Of a DNA stretch of 64,000 nucleotides, positions 10,773 through 20,049 are shown piece after piece. The DNA is from CAVSUB01 sp963730995 (GTDB taxonomy: Bacteria; Acidobacteriota; Vicinamibacteria; Vicinamibacterales; 2-12-FULL-66-21). A program made the position numbers and the translations under genes. A model generated the notes under the pieces. It saw nothing but the letters and a program-made list of their open reading frames with translations, searched no databases and was not told where the DNA came from. Each line of letters starts with the position of its first letter. Positions within the stretch are counted from its first letter, which is position 1. The DNA is taken from positions 1,054,001 to 1,118,000 of the forward strand of contig CAVSUB010000001.1 in NCBI GenBank assembly GCA_963730995.1, read 5' to 3'.

Positions 10773-11855
10773 CTACTTTGTGGTGTCCAGGTTTCTCGGC
10801 GTCACGTCGAACGTCATCTCGAGATCTGGCACTGCGTTCGGGCCGCCGGTGGAGACGCCTGGCGTGGCAAAGTCCGCTCCCGATCCACGCAGCGCGCGAT
10901 CGGCTACCTGCGCCCGAATCGTGACGCGTATTCGCCGAATGCGCAGCAGGTCGCCGTCGAACTGGTTCGGCGCGAGACCGCACACTGGTCCGTCGGTCAG
11001 GATCGCGGCTCCGGCGCTGGAAAGTGCGGGTCCGCCAAGGTCCGTGAGAATCGGCGTGGGCGGCGTCGCAGCCGTGTACAGGCAGTTGCCCTCCCCGTCG
11101 GGCGGCCGCGGCACGCTCGACGGTCGCGGATCCACGAAGTACTCGAACTTGAGCGCCACGATGTTGTCGACGAGCGGAACGTCGCTCTGGTAGCCGTCGT
11201 ACAGCATCAGGCGTTTTGCGGGAGCGTCCAGGTAGTAGACGCGCTGCCGGACCGGCGTAACCCGAGTACCGGCCGCCGGATAAGCGCGAGACAGATCGGG
11301 ATCCGGAGGCCCGTGGGCCAATCCCGCCGCCGTGCCCGTGACTGAGAACACGTCGAAGCCAAAACCCGGACCTGACATGTCGACAATCAGCGATCGGGTT
11401 CCATCTTCGAAGCCGCAGAGTCCGGCAGACGGGCAACCGCGAGCCGAACCGTCGACCGGCACGTCCGATGCGCTGGTCGGCATGTTGAACGTCAACGGCG
11501 CCGACGCGGCGCCCGCCTCCACGTAGAGGATGCTCACCCGATCGTCGAAGAACGACAGCTCGGGATCGGCCTTCCTTGCGCCCGTCCGCATGGGGAGCAC
11601 GGCGGGCAGGTAGTTGACGAGCGGGCCGGCATCGGCGCCGTGCACGAGGCCCGCTCCCGCCATCAGCAGGTCCCGTTGAATCATGTCCGCGGCCACGCGT
11701 AGCCGCTGGCGCAGATCCGCCGCATCCGGCTGCGCCCGGGCCACGCGCTGCCCATTCGCCGCGAGCTGAAACAAGACGACGAACGCCGACGCCAGAATTG
11801 CTGTCGCCACGAGCATTTCGATCAGGGAGAATCCGGCGTCCCGTGTCGCTCTCAC
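10773..11855 (-). CDS. PilW-like minor pilin, second set
   Basis: 360 aa. GTG start at 11855 overlaps the pilV stop (GTGA), and gives a short leader and a type III prepilin site (RDAGFSLIEMLVATAI, Glu at +5). The body contains segments shared with the other PilW (17667-18765): a GEGNCLY motif, DLLRIRRIRVTIRAQVADRALRG and, near the end, MTFDVTPRNL. It is predicted to be cleaved by the prepilin peptidase and to join the pilus-tip or priming complex. Unlike its paralogue it has an intact frame. Confidence 0.85.
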   Translation of the reverse strand: MRATRDAGFSLIEMLVATAILASAFVVLFQLAANGQRVARAQPDAADLRQRLRVAADMIQRDLLMAGAGLVHGADAGPLVNYLPAVLPMRTGARKADPELSFFDDRVSILYVEAGAASAPLTFNMPTSASDVPVDGSARGCPSAGLCGFEDGTRSLIVDMSGPGFGFDVFSVTGTAAGLAHGPPDPDLSRAYPAAGTRVTPVRQRVYYLDAPAKRLMLYDGYQSDVPLVDNIVALKFEYFVDPRPSSVPRPPDGEGNCLYTAATPPTPILTDLGGPALSSAGAAILTDGPVCGLAPNQFDGDLLRIRRIRVTIRAQVADRALRGSGADFATPGVSTGGPNAVPDLEMTFDVTPRNLDTTK

Positions 11856-12424
11856 CTCACCCTCCGCATCATCAGCGTGGCGAGCAGGACGTCCTCCCCG
11901 TTCCACGCGTGCGGAGCGGAACCGCGACGCGCGCGTTCGCGCTGGACTGTCGCGACAAATACCTGCAACACGACCGCTCGATCGGGATCGGCGGGCAGCC
12001 GATGAACAGCCCAGCGCCGGACGTAGACGGCATTCCCTGGAGGTGATGCACCGGTACCGGCCCATCGGCCATGCCGATCCAGGTAGTCGACGTACGGCGG
12101 CACGTTGCTGTCGAGCGTTCCGGCCGGCGACTCGGTCAGGCCCGATCCCCCGGGGCTCACCGACTCGAGGCTCAGGTTCGACGAGGTGTCCGTGTGCGGC
12201 GTGAGGACGGCTGAAGCATCCAGCTCGAAGCGCCACTCGAGCGAGCGGAGCTGCTCGATCTTGCCGGTTGCGAGCGCGACCGCAAGCGTGCGATCGCGGG
12301 CGGCACGCCCGGCGTTGAGCGCAACGGCAAACAGGCGGACCACGCCGACGGTGACGACAACCAGCAGCGCCAGCGCGACGACAACTTCAACGAGGGTGAA
12401 GCCGGAAGACAATCGCGTTTGCAT
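11852..12424 (-). CDS. PilV-like minor pilin, second set
   Basis: 190 aa with the class III signal LSSGFTLVEVVVALAL (Glu +5) right at the N-terminus. The C-terminal half shares a block with PilV of the first set (PAGTLDSN...YVDYLDRHGRWAGTG...AVYVRRWAV), indicating block duplication. It begins a three-gene pilV-pilW-pilX operon with 4-bp overlap into pilW. No fimT or pilY1 accompanies this set. The 200-bp gap upstream (12425-12624) holds only a weak sigma-54-like site and nothing else recognisable. Confidence 0.85.
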   Translation of the reverse strand: MQTRLSSGFTLVEVVVALALLVVVTVGVVRLFAVALNAGRAARDRTLAVALATGKIEQLRSLEWRFELDASAVLTPHTDTSSNLSLESVSPGGSGLTESPAGTLDSNVPPYVDYLDRHGRWAGTGASPPGNAVYVRRWAVHRLPADPDRAVVLQVFVATVQRERARRGSAPHAWNGEDVLLATLMMRRVR

Positions 12425-12448
12425 CGATCAGCGTCCGCGTTCATCGAG

Positions 12449-12464
12449 TGCAACGGGCGCTCCG
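12449..12464 (-). promoter_or_regulatory. Weak sigma-54 promoter candidate upstream of pilV set 2
   Basis: Minus-strand sequence CGGAGCGCCCGTTGCA. GG and GC are ten bases apart and the -12 element TTGCA is perfect, but the -24 element (CGGAG) departs from TGGCA. The GC lies 26 bp upstream of the start codon. Only suggestive. Confidence 0.3.
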
Positions 12465-12624
12465 ATCGCAGGACGCGCTGATTTCCCAGGAAAACTGGCG
12501 ATCGAGATGCGGGTCGAGGCTGGGTGTACGCAGAAAGGGCAGCGTGATCTGCCAGGGAGATCGGCAGAAAACTCGATCGCCCGGAGAATGCGATCGCTCG
12601 GATGCCTCGACTGCGGTACGGCGG

Positions 12625-13572
12625 CTAGCCTGGATTCTGCCCGGGTGTCGGCGGAGGCGGCGCCTGCGTGAGCTGCGCGATTCGAGCGCGGACCTTTTCG
12701 GCATCCGGGGCGGATGGCGCGAGGCGCAAGTATTCGTCGTACGCGGACGCCGCATCCCGCGGACGCTGGAGCCGCTCCAGGCTCGTCCCGAGCGCAAGAC
12801 GGAAGCTGGCGTCGTTGGGATCCAGCTGGATCGCTTTGTTGTAGGCATCGACCGCGCCTGCCTCGTCTCCGAGCCGATGGAGCGCGAGCCCAAGGTTGAA
12901 CGCAGTCGCGTAGTCGTTCGGAAAGATCTGCTGCGCTGTTCGGTATCCGGCAACGGCTTCGTCCATGCGCCCGAGGATGCCGAGCGCGCGCGCGCGATTG
13001 AAGTGGTACGCCCACCGCTGCGGAATCAGCGCAATCGCACGATCGAAGTACGGGATCGCCTCCTCTACCTTGCCAAGGCGAACGAGGACCTGGCCCAGGT
13101 TGCTCAGGGCCTCCGCATCATCCGGATTCTTCGCGATCGCGGCCTGGTATCGTTCGACCGCCGTGTCGTAGTTGCCGTCGGAGTACGCGACAGCGCCCTC
13201 CGACTTCGGCTCGCTATAGGCCGGAGCTGCGGTCTCTGGAGACCCGTGCTGTTCGACGGGTTCCTGAACGCGCGGGTGCCGACTCGCCAACGGATCCGGT
13301 CGCGAGGCTGACGGAGTGGTCACCTGCGGATCCGATCCGCGGCCGCCCAGCCACACGCTCGCCGTGGCGATTGTCGCGATGCCCAGGACCGCCGCGGCGA
13401 CGAACGCCGTCCGCTGGCTGACGTGCGACGGTGCCTTCTGCACCTCGCGCGCCACGACCACCGCCGCTCTGCAACGCGGGCAGATGGCTCGGTCGGCCCG
13501 CAGCTTGGCGCCGCATGATCCGCACACAATGGCGTCGGGCAATGGCCTGTTCACTAGCGAATCTCCCGCCAC
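12625..13572 (-). CDS. Zinc-ribbon, single-TM, TPR-repeat protein
   Basis: 315 aa. The N-terminus has a zinc-ribbon (CGSCGAKLRADRAICPRC, two CxxC pairs). One membrane span follows (TAFVAAAVLGIATIATASVWL), then a linker and at least five TPR units (VAYSDGNYDTAVERY, LSNLGQVLVRLGKVEEAI, ARALGILGRMDEAV, LGLALHRLGDEAGAV and one more). The topology suggests a cytoplasmic ribbon and periplasmic TPR scaffold, or the reverse. It overlaps the pilY1 3' end by 19 bp, so it is very probably cotranscribed and may be a pilus-biogenesis scaffold; that role is inferred from context only. Confidence 0.8.
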   Translation of the reverse strand: MAGDSLVNRPLPDAIVCGSCGAKLRADRAICPRCRAAVVVAREVQKAPSHVSQRTAFVAAAVLGIATIATASVWLGGRGSDPQVTTPSASRPDPLASRHPRVQEPVEQHGSPETAAPAYSEPKSEGAVAYSDGNYDTAVERYQAAIAKNPDDAEALSNLGQVLVRLGKVEEAIPYFDRAIALIPQRWAYHFNRARALGILGRMDEAVAGYRTAQQIFPNDYATAFNLGLALHRLGDEAGAVDAYNKAIQLDPNDASFRLALGTSLERLQRPRDAASAYDEYLRLAPSAPDAEKVRARIAQLTQAPPPPTPGQNPG

Positions 13573-16500
13573 GACAGGATGCGCACGCCAACCTGCCCGA
13601 TGCCGTTATTGAAGTCAGTGGGATCGCCGAACGACTCGAGGTTCGATCCCCCCGCCCCGGTTGTCCCGAAGTAGAGATGCTGATCCACGATGAACGGCGC
13701 GGTCGCCCTGCCGGACAAGGTCGCCGCAACCGGACTCTCGTTCTTGTCGAGTTTGCCGTTGCCATCCGAGTCGTAGGCCGCCGTACCCGTGTACGTCACC
13801 GCGTACAGCTGCGCTGAGAAGTCTGCGCACGGTGTGCTCGCGGTCTCGACGGTCGTCGTGTAGAAGACGATGTCGCCGGCCACGGACGGCGCGGCGGACG
13901 CGCGTTCGCCGTTGGCCAGACCGCCCACGCTCGTTACAGTGGCAAGGTTGCGCGTGAACTGCACGGCGGCCGCTGACGGATAGTTGTCCTTCAAACCATA
14001 GAGCTTGAAGGTGCCTGTTCCACCTGGGGCAGTCACCGGCAGCAGGTCGCTGCCCGTCGCGAAGAAGGTGTAGACGTCGGTGCTGCCGACGAACAGCAGT
14101 GCAGACGATGCGTAGATCGGCTGGCTCGTGTCCGTCATGGCCAGCGCGGACATGCTGCCTGCCGACGTGAACGTGAAGCGCCAGTACTTGCCGTCGGTAT
14201 CGCCGAGATACGCGCGATTGACGACAAAGCTGCCGTTGTTGCCAGCGGCCGTCGGATCGGCCTGGAGCGCGTTCTTCCGTCCGTTGCTGACGTCGCCGAT
14301 ATTGACGCAGCCGGATCCGCTGCCGCTGCCGCTCGCGATCGTCGGGCATGTCGATCCCGACGCGTTGCCGATCGGCGCTCCCGTGTCGGCATTGAGCAGA
14401 TACAGGGCGTTCCCCGCCTTCGGTCCGGCCGCTCGCGCGGGAATCAGTGTCTCGATGTCGGGGAAGTAGCCCGACCCGACGATGACGGCGGTCGTCGTCC
14501 GCGAGCTGTCCACCGTGCCGACGGCGGGATCCGACCATGTGAACCCGACGGTCTTCTCCGCGTACGACGCTGTCGATTTGAGGTCGCCATACAGCTTGAC
14601 CTTGCCGCCCGACGTGCCGTCCGAAACAGTGAACGTCGCGGAGTAGGCTGGATTGAAGCTCGAGTAGTTCGGGAACGCCCACTTGAACGCGATCGACTCG
14701 TTCGGCGCGTCGAACTTGGCGAGCATCGCGCTGACCGCGGAGAGTCCGTCCGCGTCCTGTGCGACGCCCATACCCGCTTCGGTCACGTCGAACGTCTGAT
14801 AGAACGTTCCGCCGGCGCCCTCCCCCATGATCAACAGCGATCGCCAGGCGCCGCCCAACTTGACCTCGGCGATCTTTGGCGAGCTGTCCACGAAGAAATC
14901 GAACTGTTCCACCGGCTGACCGTCGAGCAGCGTCTTGAGCTTCGGCAGCAGGTTGTAGGGAATGAATGCCCACACCTCGAAACCGGTCCTCGCGTCGACA
15001 GCGTGGATCATGCCGTCGTTCGCGCCAAAGAAGAGGATGCTGCGGCGGTCCTTGTGTTCGCCCGCAAAGGTCCCGATGGAATCCGGGAAACCATAGTCGT
15101 TGTCCGGCGGCGGATCGAGCGACGGCGCATCCATGAGCGCGGGCGTGGATCCAATCACCGCTCCCAGCGGCTGCGCGCGGATGGTCGTGATCAGGGACGT
15201 CGCGTCCGTGACCCCGAGATGGGTTGCCAGCGACGCCGCGTTCGCCGTGCTGAACGCCACGACCGATCCGCCTCCCGATCCGTCCGGCAGATAGGTGTAG
15301 ATGTTCCGCGTGTCGGGATCCGACACGGTCCGAGCCATGCCCGCGAGAGAGGGTCTGCCGTCGAGATCGGGCCACAAACGCGTGCCGTCCTTCGAGAACT
15401 TCCATCCAGTCGGTTTCGTCGAGTCGGTTTCCGGCGCGTAAGTCCGGAACGCGCGCACGGCGCCATCGAAGCCCGGCAGCGAGAAGCCTGCCGTGACCAT
15501 GAAGTTGCTGCGCTGCGGCAGGTGCTGACCGCCGGACGTGGCAGTGATGTCGGTGTTCGCCAGCGGGCTGCCGGATGCTGACGACGCTCCCTCGAGGTTC
15601 ACACTCCCGATGACCGGACTCACGGGGACGAACTCGCTGGACTTGCCGGCGTCGAAGTCCGCCGCGCGCACGAAACCGAGCTGGACCGCCCGGTTGATCG
15701 CGGACGTGACCTCGCTCACGGTCGTGACCTTCCGATAGAACCCGCCGCTGTTGGTGGCAATCGACTGCAGCTGTGCCTCGTCCGCCGCCGCAGGCTTCAC
15801 ACCGACTACGACGATCGGCACGCGCTTGGTCGTGCCGCTGGCCGTGACGCTCAGGAACGAGCTCGCGGTCGTCGCGACGTTGTGGCTGGCCAGATACGTG
15901 CTGTCGCCGTTGTCCTTCCCCGACGTGATGAGCACCACTATGGTGTTGCGGCACGTGCGGTTGACGGACGTATCAGCCGTCATTGCCGCGATCGCTGCCG
16001 CCTTCGCATCGTCCAGCGCGTAGGTGAGCGGACGATCGTCGTACCCGACGCCCCCGAGGCCGGCCGGCACGAATGCGGCGTTGTCCCACGGATTTCGATT
16101 GGCGAGCGTCACGATGCTCGAAGCGGTGTTGCCGGCTGGCGTGACCATGACCGTCCCGGCCGGCGCCGTCGCCTGCGCGTAGCTCGCCGCGGTGACGCTC
16201 GGCGCATACACACCGTATTTTCCGGCGCCGCCGGCGTTGCATGGTGAAACATCGCCGTAGACAGCTTGTGCCGCCGCCCCGACCGCCACCGGAGAGTCGC
16301 AGTTCGGCGACACGCGCCAGGCCGGGGTCTTCTGACGCAAACGGATCACGCCCCAGCGGTACGCGCTCCCGGCGTTCTCACCAACGGCCGCCGCCACACC
16401 TCGCTTCGCGATGCTGTAACGCGTGGGGTCCAGATAGGCCACGTCGTTCGCATTGTTGGAGGTCAGCGGATTCGCCGGATCCCAGGCCGCCGCGATGGCC

Positions 16501-16886
16501 GCGATCGAGTCGGCGGAATACTTGCCAGGCGACGCCGCGTACTGCAGGTTGCTGTACGTTCTCCGGTACGTCTTCGTCGTCACGGTGTCGATGTTCGGAA
16601 AGGCGCCCATGACCGTCAGATCGTCGCTGACCTTGTAGAACGTCGGATCGTAGAAGGTGCCGGTGCCGTCCTCGAGCATCCGCAGTGAGGTGTCCATGAC
16701 GATGATGATCGTCGGGGGCACGCGCTTGATGAAGAGCAGCGGATCGAGCTGCGCCAGGAGCGTGGCGGAACCGGTGACCATGACTGTCAGCGCCGCGAAG
16801 ACACCCGCCAGTCGTCGGCGGGTGGCGAACCGCGAGGCGCCGCGGCGTCGTGCGCGCGACCGATTGTTCTGCGTCGGGTTTGCCAT
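13554..16886 (-). CDS. pilY1: PilY1-like pilus tip adhesin
   Basis: About 1110 aa. ATG 16886 overlaps the pilX stop (TGATG); the longer open frame upstream is a shadow of pilX. An Arg-rich N-terminus and hydrophobic signal (LAGVFAALTVMVTGSATLLAQ) are followed by a vWA-like region (IIIVMDTSLRMLEDGTGTFYDP). The C-terminal half is the PilY1 propeller domain (RSILFFGANDGMIHAVDARTG, EVWAFIPYNLLPKL). A calcium-loop motif DSDGNGKLDKNES lies at about residues 1038-1051, like the regulatory site of P. aeruginosa PilY1. It is expected at the pilus tip with the minor pilins for adhesion and retraction control. It is fifth in the operon fimT-pilV-pilW-pilX-pilY1. Confidence 0.92.
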   Translation of the reverse strand: MANPTQNNRSRARRRGASRFATRRRLAGVFAALTVMVTGSATLLAQLDPLLFIKRVPPTIIIVMDTSLRMLEDGTGTFYDPTFYKVSDDLTVMGAFPNIDTVTTKTYRRTYSNLQYAASPGKYSADSIAAIAAAWDPANPLTSNNANDVAYLDPTRYSIAKRGVAAAVGENAGSAYRWGVIRLRQKTPAWRVSPNCDSPVAVGAAAQAVYGDVSPCNAGGAGKYGVYAPSVTAASYAQATAPAGTVMVTPAGNTASSIVTLANRNPWDNAAFVPAGLGGVGYDDRPLTYALDDAKAAAIAAMTADTSVNRTCRNTIVVLITSGKDNGDSTYLASHNVATTASSFLSVTASGTTKRVPIVVVGVKPAAADEAQLQSIATNSGGFYRKVTTVSEVTSAINRAVQLGFVRAADFDAGKSSEFVPVSPVIGSVNLEGASSASGSPLANTDITATSGGQHLPQRSNFMVTAGFSLPGFDGAVRAFRTYAPETDSTKPTGWKFSKDGTRLWPDLDGRPSLAGMARTVSDPDTRNIYTYLPDGSGGGSVVAFSTANAASLATHLGVTDATSLITTIRAQPLGAVIGSTPALMDAPSLDPPPDNDYGFPDSIGTFAGEHKDRRSILFFGANDGMIHAVDARTGFEVWAFIPYNLLPKLKTLLDGQPVEQFDFFVDSSPKIAEVKLGGAWRSLLIMGEGAGGTFYQTFDVTEAGMGVAQDADGLSAVSAMLAKFDAPNESIAFKWAFPNYSSFNPAYSATFTVSDGTSGGKVKLYGDLKSTASYAEKTVGFTWSDPAVGTVDSSRTTTAVIVGSGYFPDIETLIPARAAGPKAGNALYLLNADTGAPIGNASGSTCPTIASGSGSGSGCVNIGDVSNGRKNALQADPTAAGNNGSFVVNRAYLGDTDGKYWRFTFTSAGSMSALAMTDTSQPIYASSALLFVGSTDVYTFFATGSDLLPVTAPGGTGTFKLYGLKDNYPSAAAVQFTRNLATVTSVGGLANGERASAAPSVAGDIVFYTTTVETASTPCADFSAQLYAVTYTGTAAYDSDGNGKLDKNESPVAATLSGRATAPFIVDQHLYFGTTGAGGSNLESFGDPTDFNNGIGQVGVRILSWREIR

Positions 16887-17659
16887 CACTGCACCACCAG
16901 GTTGCCCGTGGACGTGTTCATCCGCATGTTGGTCAATTTCTTCCCGGGCGTCTGGACGGCGGCCTTCCGCGAGCGCTGGTTCAACTCTTCCTGACCGCGC
17001 TGCGCGATTTGGCCGCGCTCGATTTCGGTGCCCGACGTTCGCGCGACGGTCACCTCGATGACCTTGTGGGTGCCGGTCGGCCCGAAGGCTTCGGCGTGAA
17101 GCGTGAGCGTGCCGTTGGAGTCGATGAGCGGGTCGCCGTCGGGGTTCACACCGTCGATGCTGTCTGCCGGGTCGTCCGCAACCCATACGGCGATGTAGCT
17201 CGCGCTGTCGATCTCGACATCTGGCAGCATGTCTTTCAGCGGTGCGTAGGCGAACAGCTTCCACTTCGGGTTGTTCGTGCCCCACAGGTTCGCTGTATCG
17301 GTCAGCGCCTGGAGCTGCCCCGTGACGGAGTTCGCAGCGCAGCACAGCAGGATCGTGGTGCCGCCAGACACCGACTTCAGTGTTGTATCGGGCCCGTCGA
17401 TCAGCGCCGACTTCACGGAACCGGCGAGGATGTCGTTCCAGCGTGGGATCAACAGCAAGTCCTGGACGACACGCTCGACCGCCGCGTCCGCGGCGTAGAG
17501 CGTTTCCTGGCCGTTGTTGTAGTTGCCCGCGATCTTGACCTCGGTGCTGCTCACCATGACGACGGCCGCTGCCAGGGCCGTCAGCAGCAGCATCGCCATC
17601 AGGGCGATGATGAGCGCCGTTCCTTCCTCGTTCGCCAGCCGGGTGTGGAGCCTCGTCAT
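16886..17659 (-). CDS. PilX-like minor pilin, first set
   Basis: 257 aa. The N-terminal segment NEEGTALIIALMAMLLLTAL fits the PilX_N pattern, which lacks Glu5. It continues SSTEVKIAGNYNNGQETLYAADAA, the typical conserved tail of that motif. A DGVNPDGDPLIDSNGTL acidic loop follows mid-protein. It lies 7 bp after the broken pilW and overlaps pilY1. Predicted role: minor pseudopilin in the tip or priming complex that presents PilY1. Its C-terminus is Gln/Arg-rich and differs from the second PilX. Confidence 0.83.
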   Translation of the reverse strand: MTRLHTRLANEEGTALIIALMAMLLLTALAAAVVMVSSTEVKIAGNYNNGQETLYAADAAVERVVQDLLLIPRWNDILAGSVKSALIDGPDTTLKSVSGGTTILLCCAANSVTGQLQALTDTANLWGTNNPKWKLFAYAPLKDMLPDVEIDSASYIAVWVADDPADSIDGVNPDGDPLIDSNGTLTLHAEAFGPTGTHKVIEVTVARTSGTEIERGQIAQRGQEELNQRSRKAAVQTPGKKLTNMRMNTSTGNLVVQ

Positions 17660-17666
17660 GTCCGCC

Positions 17667-18765
17667 TCACCGCGCCAGGTTCAGGTTTCGCGGCGTCACT
17701 TCGAACGTGACGGTGTAGTCGGGAACGGTCTTCGCGCCGCCCTGCGACTTGCCGGGATTCTTCCAGAGCGTCTGATCCAGTCCGCGCAGCGCCGCCGAAG
17801 CGACCTGGACACGCAGGCTCACACGGACCTTGCGCACGCGCAGCAGGTCCGGGTCGTACTGGGTGTTGCCGCTCCCACAGAACTCCGGACCGACGAGCAT
17901 CGCGGGCGTCAGCGCTGCGAGCGAGCCGTCCGTCATCGGCAGCACGGGCAGTTTCGGATTCCCGCCCGTGTCATACAGACAGTTCTCTTCGCCTAGCGGT
18001 GGTTTGGGCACCTTCGGCGGATTCGGATCCCCGAAGTAGCTCACTTGCATGTCGACCAGGTTGTCGACAATCGGCGTGTCGGTCGCACCGCCGTTGTAGC
18101 GCATCAGCTGGTTGGTCGCGCTGTCCCGGTAAAACGTGTTGCTCACCGCCTGGGTGATACTTGCGCCTGCCTGATAGCTGTAATTCAAGTCCTGCCCGCG
18201 ATGCTGCAGGTGGGCGGCGGAGCTCTGCACGTTGGTGATCTCGAACGTATCGAAATGGCCAGTGCTGTCGAAAATCAGCACCACCATGCCGTCCGTGAAA
18301 ACGCACAATGGGTCCTTCTTGGGGCATTTCGACGCATCGACGTCGTTGACTTTCAGCTCTTGCGACTGCGCGGGCATCGATCTCGAGATCGTTGTCTGCG
18401 AGTACGCTATTCGGGATGTACGTTATCGAGATCGCGTCAGGGCGGAACATCGTAGGAGGATCAGGGTTCAGTGCTCCGGACCTGCGCGGAAGGATCGGCG
18501 CAAAGAAGTTGATCAGCGAACCGGTGGTCGATCCGTGATACACCCCTGCTCCGGCCATCACGAGCTCCTTGAAGATCGCGTCGGATCCGACGCGCATGTT
18601 TTGCTGCACGTCGGCGATTTCCGTCTGCGCCTCCGACGAGCCCTGCGCCGGATTCATCAAGGAGAAGATCGCTCCCGTCACCGTCAGCATGATGGCGGCC
18701 GACACGAGCAGCTCGATCAGCGAATAGCCCGCTTCCGATCCGAGGCGCGGTGCGCTATCCCTCAT
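17667..18765 (-). CDS. PilW-like minor pilin, first set, frameshifted
   Basis: The 5' part, from ATG 18765 (ATGA overlap with pilV), has the prepilin signal SEAGYSLIELLVSAAI (Glu +5). The 3' part, in another frame, carries the PilW body (GEENCLYDTGG, DLLRVRKVRVSLRVQVASAALRG, VTFEVTPRNLNLAR). The frames meet near 18377-18380. Alignment to the intact paralogue (LTFNMP against LEID-MP) supports loss of 2 bp, or gain of 1 bp, there. As written, the gene would give a truncated prepilin. It could be genuine decay, compensated by the second PilW, or an assembly indel. Confidence 0.8.
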
Positions 18766-19343
18766 GACGCCTTCCTCGTCTTCACCGTCACCAGGAGCGT
18801 GTCGCCCGGCATCCGGACACGAGGACGCGACGTCGCGAGGCGAGCCGCCTCGTTTGCGATTGGCGTGACGAGCACTTGGATCACCAACGTGTTGTTCGGG
18901 TTCGTCGGCAGTGGCTGAATCGACCATCGGCGGATGTAGACGGCTGTCCCGGGCGGCGTGTCGCCTGTCCCGACCCACGCCCCGCCCGCATCGACGAAGT
19001 CGACGAAACCAGTGCTGTTGTGCTCGAGAGAGTCAGCCGGCGATGGATTCAGTCCCGATCCGTTCTGCGTCGACGGGGAGGCCGTCAAGTCAGAGGTCGT
19101 ATCCGACACCGGGAGGCCTTCGCCGTTCGTGTCGAAGCCCCAGGTGAGCGATCGGATCTGTTCGAGCTTCTGCTCGGCCAGCATCGTCGTCGAGGTCTGG
19201 CCCCGCGCGATGATGTTGACGCGCGTGGACGCCGCGAAGAGCTGCGCGACGCCAAGCGACACCATCGTCAAGAGGCCCATCGCCACGACGACTTCGATGA
19301 GGCTGAAGCCGCGGCTATTGAAGCTGGATTTTTCCTGCGCCAT
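18762..19343 (-). CDS. PilV-like minor pilin, first set
   Basis: 193 aa. Prepilin signal NSRGFSLIEVVVAMGL with Glu at +5, then a long N-terminal helix and a globular region that shares WVGTGDTPPGTAVYIRRWS with the second PilV. It overlaps fimT by 29 bp upstream and pilW by 4 bp downstream, so it is translationally linked. Expected to be processed by PilD and inserted in the inner membrane before pilus assembly. Confidence 0.85.
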   Translation of the reverse strand: MAQEKSSFNSRGFSLIEVVVAMGLLTMVSLGVAQLFAASTRVNIIARGQTSTTMLAEQKLEQIRSLTWGFDTNGEGLPVSDTTSDLTASPSTQNGSGLNPSPADSLEHNSTGFVDFVDAGGAWVGTGDTPPGTAVYIRRWSIQPLPTNPNNTLVIQVLVTPIANEAARLATSRPRVRMPGDTLLVTVKTRKAS

Positions 19344-19875
19344 TGACCGTTACCAACTTGGACTTGCCGTTGCGCGTGACCGTGATCGTTTCCGACGACG
19401 GGATGCTCTGCGTGGTCCCGGACACGACCGTGTTGGCCGTGCCATCCGGCTCGAACTCGAAGACGGCGCTCGTCACCGTTGCGCCTGCGGGCAGCGTCCG
19501 CATCGGACCGTCGTAGTTCGGCTTCGTCATCAGGTCGGTGTCGGCCGCGGGATACGGGTACGCGCTCAAGAGACATCTGTTGGTGGAGTCGTCCTCCGCC
19601 GTGCCGATGACTTCTACCGTCCGGAGATACCCGTTCCCCGGGCAGTTCAATCGAACCCTCAAAGGACGATTCAGGTTCACGGCACGCAGCCGCGCGCTCT
19701 GGAGCTCCCGCTCGACGCTCCGTACGGCGTCATTGAGCTTCGTCGTCCGCGAGATGTCAGTGAGGATGGGAACGGAGATCGCCATCATCACTATCGCGAA
19801 GCCGACGACGATCATCAGCTCGATGAGCGAGAAGCCGCGGGCACTTTCGCGCAGGAGATGGAAGCGGGAACACAT
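19315..19875 (-). CDS. fimT: FimT/GspH-type pseudopilin
   Basis: 186 aa. Class III signal SARGFSLIELMIVVGF (Glu +5) after a ten-residue basic leader. A GspH/FimT-like body follows (VERELQSARLRAVNLNRPLRVRL, then a beta-rich domain with two cysteines). It is the first gene of the fimT-pilV-pilW-pilX-pilY1 operon. The only good promoter candidate, a sigma-54 site, ends about 17 bp before the ATG, so the leader may be extremely short. The FimU/FimT role in priming is inferred from family and position. Confidence 0.85.
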   Translation of the reverse strand: MCSRFHLLRESARGFSLIELMIVVGFAIVMMAISVPILTDISRTTKLNDAVRSVERELQSARLRAVNLNRPLRVRLNCPGNGYLRTVEVIGTAEDDSTNRCLLSAYPYPAADTDLMTKPNYDGPMRTLPAGATVTSAVFEFEPDGTANTVVSGTTQSIPSSETITVTRNGKSKLVTVNGAGKIQLQ

Positions 19876-19890
19876 CGCACCACCCAGTTG

Positions 19891-19906
19891 AGCAATGGTT
19901 CTGCCA
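19891..19906 (-). promoter_or_regulatory. Sigma-54 promoter of the fimT-pilY1 operon
   Basis: Minus-strand sequence TGGCAGAACCATTGCT: TGGCA at -24, TTGCT at -12, GG and GC exactly ten bases apart. It is very close to the consensus TGGCAC-N5-TTGCA. The expected start site, about 12 bp past GC, falls only 4-6 bp before the fimT ATG. The two sigma-54 activators in this window are candidate regulators. Confidence 0.75.
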
Positions 19907-20049
19907 TGGGACTTAAGTGCGTTGAGGTCTACGGGTTAGATGCTGTTTTGGAAAGGGAATGACGAAAGCGTGTGCGGACCGGACCTGCAGTTTTCGACGC
20001 GCGCTGACAGTTTTGACGCTCGGGTCGTGGAGAGCCCCGATCGAGGGGA

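Noticed and set aside
13615..15954. 779-codon open frame overlapping pilY1 on the same strand
   Set aside because: Out-of-frame shadow of pilY1, Arg-rich and without motifs.
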